Shown here: positions 54,549 to 64,000 of the stretch, one piece after another
Layout: each line of letters begins with the position of its first letter
Position numbering within the stretch: position 1 is the stretch's first letter
Position numbers and translations under genes: made by a program
Source of the DNA: Branchiostoma belcheri
Lineage: Eukaryota; Chordata; Leptocardii; Amphioxiformes; Branchiostomatidae
Reading direction: 5' to 3'
Assembly: GCF_001625305.1 (NCBI RefSeq)
Contig: NW_017804043.1
Coordinates: 1,449,315-1,513,314, forward strand
Length of the DNA stretch: 64,000 nucleotides
The notes under the pieces: generated by a model
Databases searched by the model: none
What the model was told of the DNA's origin: nothing
Seen by the model: the letters and a program-made list of their open reading frames with translations, nothing else

Positions 54549-55347
54549 CTTGGTGTTGGCGATCAAAAGGGAGGAAGGGGGCATGCGCAAGAATGGCATA
54601 GCCCACGGAAAATTTAGGAGCATTTTACGTAATATAAACAACATTTCCAGGAGTTAATATATCAAAACTTGATAAGATAATATATCAAAAGTATTTTTAT
54701 GAGGAAAAATGTTAATTTTTGACGGTTTATCTAGTTTTTATTGAAAGTTGAAAATTACGGTCAAATTTCTTCTCCCCCATTTATCACGTAATGGTTCTAC
54801 CCGACCGAATGGAACCATGGGTAAAAGGGGCAAAGTTGCGCAAATGACTGCAAGAAGGAGGTGTGGGCTAAAATAAGAAGTTTTAAGCTGATTTACTCAA
54901 AAACTTGAGGAAAACGGTAAGTAGTAGACATCGTTTTACATTCCCAAGAGTCTGTAGATACCATAGGGTGAACAGGATTTCTTCTTAATTTTTACAGAGA
55001 GGGCTGGCAAGGGAAAAGGGAGCAACAACGTTAGATGGGTTTATGTAAATTTATTATGCACACGTGTGGGGAACTGAGAGTTAAAACTTTAGGGGCATTG
55101 TGTAACATTTTTGCAGCAAAAACTGAAATATTTTAATTTAAAAAAATATGTTGGACGTTATTGAAAATGACGGACAAAATTTCAATCATTTATATTTTCA
55201 GGTTTGGTGCAAAATCTTACTGTTACATAATAAGTTATAATATTAATAGTTCAGTTTAGTTGCAATGGATATGCGATGCTAAACTTAATAATAATATGAT
55301 AAAGTCTAACGTTATAACTTATATTTCTTGTCCTTCCAGGTGAAAGC
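54549..55347. promoter_or_regulatory. Divergent RPL37A/ZNF622 promoter region
   Basis: On the minus strand a TOP-like tract CTTCCTCCCTTTT (54577-54565) marks the likely RPL37A start site, and a TGCGCATGC NRF1-like site lies just upstream (54580-54590). On the plus strand AACG|GTAAGT at 54916 is a donor and CTTGTCCTTCCAG at 55327-55339 an acceptor, so ZNF622 probably has a non-coding first exon ending at 54916. Confidence 0.6.
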
Positions 55348-58300
55348 ATGTCTTCGTTCACGTGTATATCGTGCCGCGTGGCATTTGCGTCAGCAGACCT
55401 CCAGCGCGCCCACTACAAGTCGGACTGGCACAGGTACAACCTGAAGAGGAAGGTGGCGGAACTCCCACCAGTCACGGCCGAAAACTTCCAGCAGAGGGTC
55501 ATGGCACAGAAAGCACAGGTGAAGTACTTTAGTAACAGGCCAACATTTGTAGGTAAATGTAGAGAAATATCTAGTGTTCCATGAATAGTTTCATCAGGTT
55601 GGTAAGTTACTGAGTAAAGAGGGAGTCTATATTGGCTGCCTGTATCCATTAGCCTCCTGTAATATTTGGCCAATGGTGACAGGAAGCCAATGGTTACAGG
55701 CGGCCCCTTGTCCCATATAGGATCTGCTTGGAGGTTACCTGCACACTTCTAATAGGAATACTGGTACATTTTGTATATGTGGCCAATAAGATTTAAAAAA
55801 TACTAATATATGTATGTTGTTTAACATGTTGCTGATTTATATACATTATTCTGCGTTTCTGTAACAGGTAGAGGAGTCAGAGAGGGAGACCTGTTCTCAG
55901 TGTGGCATCTGTAAGAAGTTCTTCAACACCCAGAATGCCTTTGAAAACCACATGAAGTCCAAAAAGCACAAGGAAGCTGAGGCTAAACAGGTGCAGAAGG
56001 TGAGAAAATGTGATACATTGTAAGGTCTTGGAAATGGTGATTCACTACAAATCTCCCAGATGGAGGCCTGGCAAACCCCATCTTGTATTAGCCACAAAAA
56101 AAAGTAAAAAAGGCAGCAGAATTTTCAACTGGTATAAGGTGGCTGCCTTAAGTTGAAAGAAGAAGAAGAAGGCCTAGGGAAAAAGAAAGTTGTGTTTTCG
56201 GTTGGGTCCAGTTGGTTGCGGCCCCCCCAAAACCCCAAGCAGCAACAGGTTGTTAACACCGACTATAGTAAACGCACCATTAATTTTCCTAGGCCTATAC
56301 TAGTAATGTTTTCATGTGACATGATACTAGTAGTAGCCATGCACAGTTGGCAACTGCCTGTCTGTACGGTGACTTGGTGGTTCGTTTTTGTGCAAGATTA
56401 ACTCCTCTGCTGCAACCCACAATCGGCCACTTCTGCTGACTGTGTTACTATTAATGAGGAACACTGTATCATTAATTTCTGTATTCCTTGCTTTTGCATA
56501 TTCGAAGCTGGTTGTTGAGAATTACTCGCTTCACACTACACTAACAGTGTATCTGTGAGCAAGCAACCAGTTAACAAATCAGTGTTTTCTAATTACATAT
56601 TTCAGTCAAATTGTTTTGGTGTAGTCTTGTACTCAAGAGAATTTTTATATACCAAAAAATCAGTTACTCAGTAACTAATTTTTTCAATTACTCAGAAACT
56701 GATTTTTTGGCGTATCTTATTAGCTGGATGTCTAAGCTTCATCTACATATCAAGAGAATTAATTGTCCATACTGTGTGTCATGATCAGGTCCAATCAGAA
56801 GTGGAGAAACAAAACCAGAAGAACAAAGAGAAGGGTCTGGACGTAGCCCATGAGCGAGCTCAGAAGGACACCGTAAACCAGGCGCTGGCCGAGGCCAGGA
56901 AGTCTCCGGGTCCGGTCAAGAGGAGGGTGACCCACGGCCTTGACCCTGCCAAGGTAGAGGCCATTAGGCAGCTCAGGGGCAGAGGTCACAGGTCATCATC
57001 AAGGTCAAAACCTGAGGATGAAGATGAAGGTAAGTCTGAAGGCTTATATCGGTCATATGCTCAACGGTCAACCTGTAGTACATAGGGGAAGTTTGATTAT
57101 TTTGAGTAATATACAGTCTAAGACGACCACTTGAGACTGAGGAAAAGTGACCAGTCTTCTGGAAAAAGGTCCTAGAAAAAGCGGCCATCATAGCCAGAAT
57201 GTCTGGCTTATAGAGGTAGTCACTTGTGCAAGGTTGACTGTACAATAAATTGAAAAAATGTGACAGGAGTACAAACTACTGATTGTATTTATTGTTTTTT
57301 ATTAGGATTTACATTCACTGTAAACGAGTGTAAAGTCACCATTGATGTTGACATGTAGAAAATGTGATGCTAACTTACTAACATATCTACTCATTTTCAT
57401 TTACTAGTAATGTCCACTATACGTTTTGTATTTGTTAACACAATTCATTCTTTCCTAGAACTATCGCAGAGTGGAACTCACTGTCACCAAGTACAGTAGG
57501 GGCATTGTCAATAGATAGCTTTAAACAATGTCTAGAGCTAGAAGTTCAAGGGTTAGGTGTAACAAGTCGATCGGTGTAATATAGCCAGCTGCCGCCGCGC
57601 TGCGTGCCTGCGAAGCTGGTGTGTTACGCCGAAAGGCGGTTATACCGGCTATACAGATACAGATACAGATACAGAACACAACCTGTATTCATGCTTTTGT
57701 TTCATGAACAAAACATCCTTATAAGCACAGTACATGCCTTTTGTCCAATGCTCACAAGTCTATGTGAATAAAATTAAAAAAATAACATGTAGTGATGGTA
57801 AACATGTCATCATTGCTAATCAGGAGAATGGGAAGATGAAGAGGAGGAGGAGGTTATAGGAGGAGATGAGGAGGAGATGGAGCTAGAAGATTCCTCTGAA
57901 GATGAAGTGGACTACCCTGGCACACCACTGACAGAGAGACAGTGTCTGTTCTGTTCCCGGGAGGGAGGGGACTTGGATGACAACATGCAGCACATGACAG
58001 TGGAGCACAGCTTCTACATACCTGATGTGGAGTACTTAGTGGATCTGGAGGGGCTCATCAAGTATCTGGGTACGGTGGTGTTATCCTTGTTATAATTATC
58101 TTCAGTTAAAGTCAAACAAGAAACATGCTTTACTGTATTTTAGTTAGGTCTTGCATGCCCCTTAGTTCAGAAACACCAATACAAATTGTACAGTTGGGTC
58201 GTGTGGCTTAATGGCAGAGTGCTCGACTCGGAACCAAGAGGTCCCCGGTTCGAGTCCTGACATGCCACGGCACCGATCTTGTGCCCTTGGAAAAGGCACT

Positions 58301-60954
58301 TTACACGACTTTCCTCACTTCGCTCAGGTGAAAATGAGTATGCCAGATCTAGAATGACCATTATCATGATCGTGGCCATTAAGGCATTAAAAGAAAAACA
58401 ATAATGTAGGCATGTATATGAATAAAGTGTTTCTTTTTTTTTTGTCAGGAGAGAAAGTGGGAGGTGCGTTTTTCTGCCTGTACTGTAATGAGAAGGGCAG
58501 AACCTTCTACAGTCTGGAGGCTGCTCAGGGACACATGAGGGACAAGGGACACACCAAGATGCTGATGGAAGGAGATGCTATGCTGGAGTACGCTGACTTC
58601 TACGACTTCAGGTAAGAGATCAGACTGGGAAAAAAGTTATTATGTTTACCTTTGCAGAAGGAAAACATTTGTTTTTGCTCTGTTTCTTCTTCCTCCTCTT
58701 CTTCTCCAAACAAATAAGGTCAATGACCTGAACCAGATGTCTGTCACCATGGTAACTAGTGTTGGGTTACATCATGTTAGTTACAATTTTATAGCAGGAG
58801 GGATTTAGACTCCTGTCACCATATATATACATGTATATGAATGTGTTTGAGTAAGAATTAACAGAGCAGACCATATGCAAAGGTAAACATTACGCATTTG
58901 CTAATGCAAATGTTACCTGTCTAGTATTGGCTTGTATTTTGTTTGGTGAGAGCATATATAAAGTGAATGTTACTCATGCACAGTTGGCAACTGCCTGTCT
59001 GTACGGTGACTTGGTGGTTCGTTTTTGTGCAAGATTAACTCCTCTGCTGCAACCCACAATCGGCTACTTCTGCTGACTGTGTTACTGATAATGAGGAACA
59101 CCATCAGTTGTTTCTAGATGACAATATCAGATAGATTTCCCCTTTCTTAGAAGTAGAGCAGTCCAACCCAGTAACCTCACTCTGGTTCTAGTCCTGGAGC
59201 CAACACAATAAAGTATGAAGCTCCTCAAAAGTCCAGTGTGCGACCAGTTCATTACAATATAACAGCAAGACTCTACAACAGATACCAAAATGTTTAAACT
59301 TGGAAAGTCATTGACGTAAATTGTTGTTCTTGTACCTCCAGGAAGAGTTACCCAGACTACCAGTCTGAGGGAGCAGCAGGGGGACAGGAGGAGGAGGAGG
59401 AACCAGTAGAGAAGGAGGAACTCAGAATCACAGATGACGACACACAGCTGGTACTACCCTCAGGTCAGAACACTTACTGTACAGTATGCTGGTTTGTTAC
59501 ACTGAGGGACGGTTATACCGGCTATACAGATACAGATGCCACTATCAAAGCTCATCTTTATTGGTAAAATCTGCAGTGAAATTTGAGAATTCTGATCAAC
59601 AGCAAATATACAACATGAAGACCACCTCAAATTTTCCAGGTTGCCGCCTTCATCAACTTTCTTCAGGAGAGATATCAAATGTCACTACACTTACCAATAG
59701 CTTAACATTTGAAAGTAGTTATTCATTGCAAGATTCTTCTCCCTTATTTTATACAAGTTTAATGCCTACTATTGTTGTTGATCTAATGTACTAGTACCTT
59801 ACCAGATCTGTTCTGGGTGTATGATGACCATGATGATTTTTGTTGAGAAAATAGTATTTAGCACTGAATACTTGAACAGTCTTAAAGCTTCTACAGTTTA
59901 CAGAACTTTAGTCATGCATACCGGTTTAATCCTTCCTTGCACTATAGTGCTGAGTAGGCTTTGTTTCTTTTCCATAGGATCTAGAGTTGGTCACCGAGCC
60001 CTGCAGAGATACTGGAGACAGAACCTGGTCCCTTCCATGAGTCATCGAACCTCAGGCAGGGAGGCAGTGGGCAGGCTCATGGCACAGTACAAGGCACTGG
60101 GCTGGAAGGGAGACTGTGGTAGGCTATCACTGCAGACATGTAACTTCTCACTACTATGTGTATAAAGGCATCCAATGCAGTTTTTTTGGCTTGGAAACCC
60201 CAATTTTTTAAAGTCAATATTCTAGTCACCTATCTACATATCTGAGTTCAAACCACACTATCCCAATGTATAGTTATCCTCATGGACCAAAAGTACCCAC
60301 AATTCTGACAGAAAATGGTTATTGGAAGGGTCCTGGGCTGATTTTTAGGGTACCACCCGTAAATAAAAGACTCCTCTCGGCTTGTTTCTGCAGTTTTACT
60401 AGTTATCACTACTTCTTGATTTATAGTTTTGAATGCAAGCACAGTTGGCAACTGCCTGTCTGTACGGTGACTCGGTGGTTCGTTTTTGTGCAAGATTAAC
60501 TCCTCTGCTGCAACCCACAATCGGCCACTTCTGCTGACTGTGTTACTATTAATGAGGAACACACCAAAGCATAGTCGTGCCTTCGAGTACTAGTTATGAA
60601 CCAAAAATTGAGGCGTTCAAAAACTCATTCTTTCCTAGAACTATCGCAGAGTGGAACTCTCTGTCACCAAGTTAAGTAGGGGCATTATCATTAGATAGCT
60701 GTAAACAATGTTTAGAGTTAGATGTTCAAGGGTTAGGTGTAGCCAGCTGCCTGTGAAGCTGGTGTGTTATGCCGAGGGGCAGTTATACCGATAGATAGTA
60801 ATCAACACTTTCTACTATTTTACCAGGAGAAGCAGCCCAGAAGAAGGTACGTGACATGCAGTTTGTGCAGAAACTAAAGGCCAAACGACGAGTGCAGATG
60901 GGCGTCAGAAACAACAAGTTCCAGCCACACTTCAGACCACAAGTTGTGTTCTGA
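55348..60954 (+). CDS. ZNF622: Zinc finger protein 622 / Rei1-family 60S maturation factor, 8 coding exons, 447 aa
   Basis: Coding exons 55348-55518, 55868-55999, 56789-57029, 57824-58069, 58449-58611, 59342-59463, 59978-60118 and 60827-60954 join to 1344 nt. The start MSSFTCISCRVAFASADLQR matches ZNF622; C2H2-type fingers lie at about 6-28, 69-91, 222-245 and 273-298. An acidic stretch precedes the third finger and the C-terminal RVGHRALQRYWRQNL and QYKALGW blocks are typical. Rei1/ZNF622 is a cytoplasmic factor in late pre-60S ribosome maturation. Slightly shorter than human (477 aa). Introns 2, 5 and 7 each carry an H/ACA snoRNA-like element. Confidence 0.95.
55620..55740. mobile_element. 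Degenerate foldback MITE, ATCTCCAAGCAGAT family
   Basis: GGCTGCCTGTATCCATTAG, CCAATGG and GGATCTGCTTGGAGGTTA match the interior and right end of 13359-13523. Left terminal motif is lost. ZNF622 intron 1. Confidence 0.55.
56170..56298. mobile_element. MITE, AGGCCTAGGAAAAAAA family, short copy
   Basis: AGGCCTAGGGAAAAAG and TTTTCCTAGGCCT are inverted ends about 130 bp apart. ZNF622 intron 2. Confidence 0.55.
56341..56466 (+). ncRNA. Box H/ACA snoRNA candidate, copy A (ZNF622 intron 2)
   Basis: 126 nt. Hairpin 1: base stem GCACA (56341-56345) with TGTGC (56389-56393); inner stem AACTGCC (56392-based frame: 56352-56358) with GGTGGTT (56376-56382). Hinge: H box AGATTA (56395-56400). Hairpin 2: base stem TCCTC (56403-56407) with GAGGA (56456-56460); inner stem CACA plus TCGGC (56418-56427) with GCTGA plus TGTG (56435-56444). 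ACA at 56461-56463, three bases from the predicted end. Both hairpins have an internal pocket about 12-16 nt before the H or ACA box, the geometry used for pseudouridine guiding. Target not identified. Confidence 0.78.
56774..56788 (+). other. Exon 3 acceptor of ZNF622
   Basis: ATGATCAG|GTCC gives the phase-0 junction after exon 2; noted because exon 2 also has an internal AAACAG|GTGCAG donor-like site that would remove VQK without shifting the frame. Confidence 0.4.
57442..57676 (+). mobile_element. 5'-truncated non-LTR retrotransposon (CR1/L2-like) 3' end
   Basis: 57442-57579 encodes a 45-residue reverse-transcriptase-ORF tail, starting NSFFPRTIAEWNSL with SFKQCL further on and a stop, the conserved C-terminus of CR1/L2-type LINE ORF2. 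The 3' UTR follows (GAAGCTGGTGTGTTACGCCG, GGCGGTTATACCGGCTATAC) and ends in a (ATACAG)n tail, as expected for this class. ZNF622 intron 3. Confidence 0.75.
58196..58345 (+). mobile_element. tRNA-derived SINE, 3'-truncated
   Basis: Head with TGGCTTAATGG (A box) and GGTTCGAGTCC (B box), then the family body to GTGAAAATGAGTA. ZNF622 intron 4. Same family as 11834-12078. Confidence 0.8.
58632..58821 (-). repeat. Dispersed repeat, reverse copy of 48337-48497
   Basis: TTCTTCTCCAAACAAATAAG, GTCTGTCACCATGGTAAC and GAGGGATTTAGACTCCTGTC are the reverse complement of the 48337 copy. ZNF622 intron 5. Confidence 0.7.
58978..59103 (+). ncRNA. Box H/ACA snoRNA candidate, copy B (ZNF622 intron 5)
   Basis: 126 nt, same stems and boxes as copy A (GCACA/TGTGC, AGATTA, TCCTC/GAGGA, ACA at 59098-59100). 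It differs at three positions: one in the hairpin 2 loop (C to T) and two in the hairpin 2 pocket (ACTGATAA for ACTATTAA). None breaks a helix, which is what selection on an RNA fold would allow. Ends 239 bases before exon 6. Confidence 0.78.
59487..59538 (+). mobile_element. LINE 3' tail scrap
   Basis: CGGTTATACCGGCTATACAG and ACAGATACAGATG match the 3' UTR and tail of the 57442-57676 element. ZNF622 intron 6. Confidence 0.7.
60439..60564 (+). ncRNA. Box H/ACA snoRNA candidate, copy C (ZNF622 intron 7)
   Basis: 126 nt, identical to copy A apart from one base in the terminal loop region of hairpin 1 (ACTTGG to ACTCGG) and the three bases after ACA (60559-60561). All four stems and both boxes are intact. 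Ends 263 bases before exon 8. Confidence 0.78.
60622..60796 (+). mobile_element. 5'-truncated non-LTR retrotransposon 3' end, second copy
   Basis: Homologous to 57442-57676, but the ORF tail is broken by an early TAA at CCAAGTTAA. The 3' UTR is shorter and ends in ATACCGATAGATAG. ZNF622 intron 7. Confidence 0.7.
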
Positions 60955-61765
60955 GCTAACTACATGCTACTGGACAGATATCTTCTCTATATAACACATT
61001 GTGTTATGTTGGGGGTGTTATATGTAATCCCTTCAACAAGTTGAATTTACATGTGTAATTAGGCCAGCAACTGCCTATGTCTTTCTATGTGTACATTGTG
61101 GAGAGTTAAATGGAAGGAACGAAAGTATTCAACATCTAAAATAAATGTTATTTACTTTTAAGTAAAATATAAAAATATAATTTGTACACTGCCATGGAAA
61201 GGTATAAAAAGTAAAACATTTTGCTTCGTTGTAAGAAGTTTCTCTCACATATTGGAATTTCAAAAATTTAGATTTTGAAGACAGAAATGTGTTGAAATGT
61301 GCACATAGTTCTGCCAATGGTGAATTTTCCAGATATGTACATATCAGGTTCATTCAACCAAAGTGAATCTGCATTATAAATGATGCATTATAACATGAAC
61401 TGTATCCAGGCTATGAAAAGATCATTGTTGTCAGGTGATTGTAACTTACTTTAAATAACAGCATGTTATATACAACTGTTACGGACAAAAAGTAGCAAAA
61501 CCCAGAGAAACATGCTTGACACATTCTGTATATCTTTATTTCAATGTACATTCAAAGCACTGAAAAAACAACTTTATGTATCATATAAGATGACTAATAA
61601 AATTTGAATATTGGCATTGCGGAATAAAGACTTGGATTTGGCATTCTTTTAATTTTTATATAACACATGCTTCTTTTACATAAAAAAGGTTTTGGAGTTA
61701 CAGTGTATGTTTAGTTATGTCTCTATTGGCTAGAAACATCCTAAATGAGGCCATCATCTTCTGAT
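60955..61765. other. Convergent 3' ends of ZNF622 and the SMARCAL1-like gene
   Basis: A plus-strand AATAAA at about 61140 suits ZNF622. A minus-strand AATAAA (TTTATT at about 61532) suits the helicase gene. No coding sequence seen between them. Confidence 0.5.
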
Positions 61766-62927
61766 CTATGCCATTCTTTGCCTTTTACTCTCTGGCTCCA
61801 GCAAGTCGACTTGGTCAAAATCGTCCTCCCCCAAATCATCCAGCCACAGAGGGTCATCCAAGTAAACATCCATGTCATCATCAGGACCAAAGGCATCGCT
61901 TTCACCACAGTCATGATGGCCCATTACTTTCCCATCATCCTCTGCGGTACCTTGTTCCTTGGCGTCAGGTTGCTGGACAACAAACTTGTCCATTGTTGCC
62001 TGCTCAGGTCCTTTATATGTGTATCTTGCAGACTCCTTAGTAGTTGCTCCTTTGTCACTTTGTTTAGCAGTCACTCTAGCGGAACTGTCCTTGGAATGAC
62101 CTTCCTGTATCCCGTAGTCCTCCATGGCTTCCAGAAGTGCCATGTCATCCTCAGGGTCATCACAAGAGAAGGACTGTTCCAGGTAGGAGAGGATGGACTC
62201 CTGTTTGGGGTCCCTGAAGCTGGTTGTGTCGGCTGTGGAGAAGTCGTCTTTGGTCAGGCCTGCCTTACTCAGGACATCCAGTTTGCCCTGCACTAAAGGC
62301 CTGGAGTAAAATACAGAATATATCTGGTCACATACTATCATGAAAGTTCATCTGTGTTGGTAGTTAGTAATGTTAAAGTCAAAACTTTAGATCCAACACT
62401 AAGAAGTTCTCTCACCTAGAGTTTTAGATCAGTCAGTCTGGTCTTCCCCAGTAGACTGACCCAGTGAAGCTTGTCCCCTGGCTTCTTGTGACGTCAACAC
62501 TGGTTTGTGTTGGATCTAAAGTTTTAATTTTAAAAACTGTAGACTGTCGCATCATAGGGTTGAGAAACTTACCTACTTCAGTCCCATTTCACAAGTCATT
62601 TGCCTAGCAACTGGTGAGAATGAATTTATTTAGCAACAAATCATTGAATAAACTAGTCTTACTTAATACCATATAGAAATAATGATTCACCCTGTGCTCA
62701 ACTGTGCTGAGTAAAAAAAATGCCCCCTTCCCCAACCAAGACTGACTCAGAAGAACTACTGTGCTTTTGTTTGGCACACACAAACTTGTATTTTCTATAA
62801 TTGATATCTGAATACAAGCACAGGTAATAAGGCCTTACCATATGTAGTCATCTGCTGTGCCCCTTGCAACAAGGTAGTGAACATTGACACAGTCCTGCTG
62901 ACCAATCCTGTGAGCTCTGTCTTCTGC
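61766..62927 (-). CDS. SMARCAL1: SMARCAL1-like annealing helicase, last two exons (partial)
   Basis: Exons 62839-62927 and 61766-62300 join in frame (GACTACATATG|GCCTTTA). The first encodes SNF2 helicase motif [12 protein letters not shown], and [14 protein letters not shown]. The second continues [15 protein letters not shown] and [15 protein letters not shown], the arrangement of SMARCAL1 and not of ZRANB3. SMARCAL1 re-anneals RPA-coated DNA and remodels stalled replication forks. The tail is acidic, ends KRQRMA, and holds QATMDKF, a PCNA-box-like motif. The rest of the gene lies past the window's right end; the upstream intron fills 62928-64000. Confidence 0.88.
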
Positions 62928-64000
62928 CTGCACCAAAACCTGGTGTCAGAAGAACAAGCACGAGCACAGATTAACTTCAACTATGCAAAAGCAATGCAAT
63001 GCAATTTGCAAAGGGACAAAAAAGCACTTAATTACATAATTAAGGCAAGGGAAGAAACCAAAAAGCCTTGGTAGAATTTTTCTCTGCTATCACTGATATA
63101 GATGTTGATAACATGGGTAGAAGAAGATATAGAAAGGGCAGCCCTTAGATGGCTTGAGAAAGTTGAAAGAATGGAAGCAAAAAGGATTGCAAAGATAGCT
63201 CTCAAATACAAATCAATCCATGGGCAAGCACCCTTAAGGTAGACCAGGGAAAAGGTGGAAAGATCACATGCAAGAAATATTGACCACGTACAAGTACTAG
63301 TACTAGTAGCTAAAGCCGACTGCTGCCCATCTGAGTCAGGGACATCAGCAGCAGAATAGTCAAAACCTGGATAGTGAATGAGTGTGACAGACTAGACAGA
63401 CTTTAGGAGGAGGAGGTCTTTCAAGACTGAGAGGAATGGAGAAGGTGATTAACTGACAGGCCCTAAGGCCTACCTTTGTCAGGGGAAATATAAGATGTCT
63501 AACTTATTTTTATTCCAACACCAGACATATTTTAATCACCAGACGTGGTGACGGCACACTCAAGTTTTATCAACTTATATTAATGCCGCCACCAACACGG
63601 GACAAATACATGACAGGACAATACCAGTGTTCGAAATACTTTTTTTCAGGTACGTGCAAAATTGCACATTGGCAAAATTTTTAGGTGCAATTTGAAAAAT
63701 TTATGTGCAAAATTATATTTAGCCTTGCATCTTTAGGTTTGCAACTGTTTTACTGTGTATTAACCTTCTTAGCCTGCCACTGCATATAGAAGTTTTAGTA
63801 TACATTAAAAAGAAGGGACCAAACAAAACATGAACAATGCTAGTTTCATCTGTGTTTATAAAAAAAAAAAGAACACACAAAAAAAATTTGTCGGCATTAG
63901 CTTCAAAGGACGCCGCTAGTGACTTCCGGCCCTCTCACTCGTCATACCGGGGTATCATGTCACGAACACTACAGTTGGAACTTCCACATCTTATACGGCA
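62928..64000 (-). other. SMARCAL1-like intron, no exon seen
   Basis: Contains one end of a CAGTGTTCGAAATAC-type hAT MITE starting at about 63625 with internal GTGCAAAATTGCAC blocks. The other end is not clear within the window. No splice-bounded helicase exon found. Confidence 0.5.

Noticed and set aside
56341-56466. SINE explanation for the 126-nt ZNF622 element
   Set aside because: No A/B boxes, no A-rich or repeat tail, no target duplications visible, and all copies are sense within one gene; the H/ACA fold explains both ends.
58196-58270. Possible tRNA gene with A and B boxes
   Set aside because: Shares a non-tRNA body with three other copies and lacks a paired acceptor stem; it is a SINE head.
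61745-62296. 183-aa plus-strand frame with hydrophobic stretches
   Set aside because: Antisense of the last SMARCAL1-like exon, whose frame is supported by homology and splicing.

Overview
This is an intron-rich animal nuclear genome segment, AT-rich overall, with GT-AG introns, metazoan gene families and a dense load of small DNA transposons, tRNA-derived SINEs, LINE tails and local tandem duplications. The gene set (a type II membrane C-type lectin, a leprecan-family protein, a juvenile-hormone-acid-methyltransferase-like enzyme, gamma-tubulin, a single pro-orthologue-like RETREG/FAM134, eL43, ZNF622 and a SMARCAL1-like helicase) fits an invertebrate deuterostome. Amphioxus (Branchiostoma) is my best guess. 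That is inference from gene and repeat style, not from a species-specific marker.

Layout: 0.1-3.3 kb (minus) is a complete five-exon C-type lectin gene with one GC-AG intron and a 805-bp TTAA-flanked transposon in its first intron. 6.3-18.4 kb (minus) is a nine-exon CRTAP/P3H4-like gene whose 501-aa product ends in a KDEL-like tetrapeptide. 21.2-22.0 kb (plus) is a methyltransferase in one coding exon, whose last ~100 bp are repeated three more times just downstream. 22.4-33.4 kb has no gene I can support; it holds tandem arrays, a LINE-derived minisatellite and one isolated exon-like segment. 33.4-40.9 kb (minus) is TUBG1 in 14 exons, head-to-head with RETREG (plus, 41.3-49.3 kb, 8 exons) across a 363-bp divergent promoter carrying a perfect GTCACGTGAC palindrome. 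52.3-54.5 kb (minus) is RPL37A (eL43, 4 exons), head-to-head with ZNF622 (plus, 55.3-61.0 kb, 8 coding exons). The last gene, 61.8 kb to beyond the window (minus), is the 3' end of a SMARCAL1-like annealing helicase, convergent with ZNF622.

The most interesting item is in ZNF622: three introns each carry a nearly identical 126-nt element in the sense direction that folds as a canonical box H/ACA snoRNA (hairpin, AGATTA hinge, hairpin, ACA three bases from the end). The host encodes a 60S maturation factor and its divergent neighbour encodes a 60S ribosomal protein, so this 6-kb block looks like a small ribosome-biogenesis locus. All eight protein gene models below were assembled by hand; each has intact splice signals and a continuous frame, and the seven complete models have coding lengths divisible by three.
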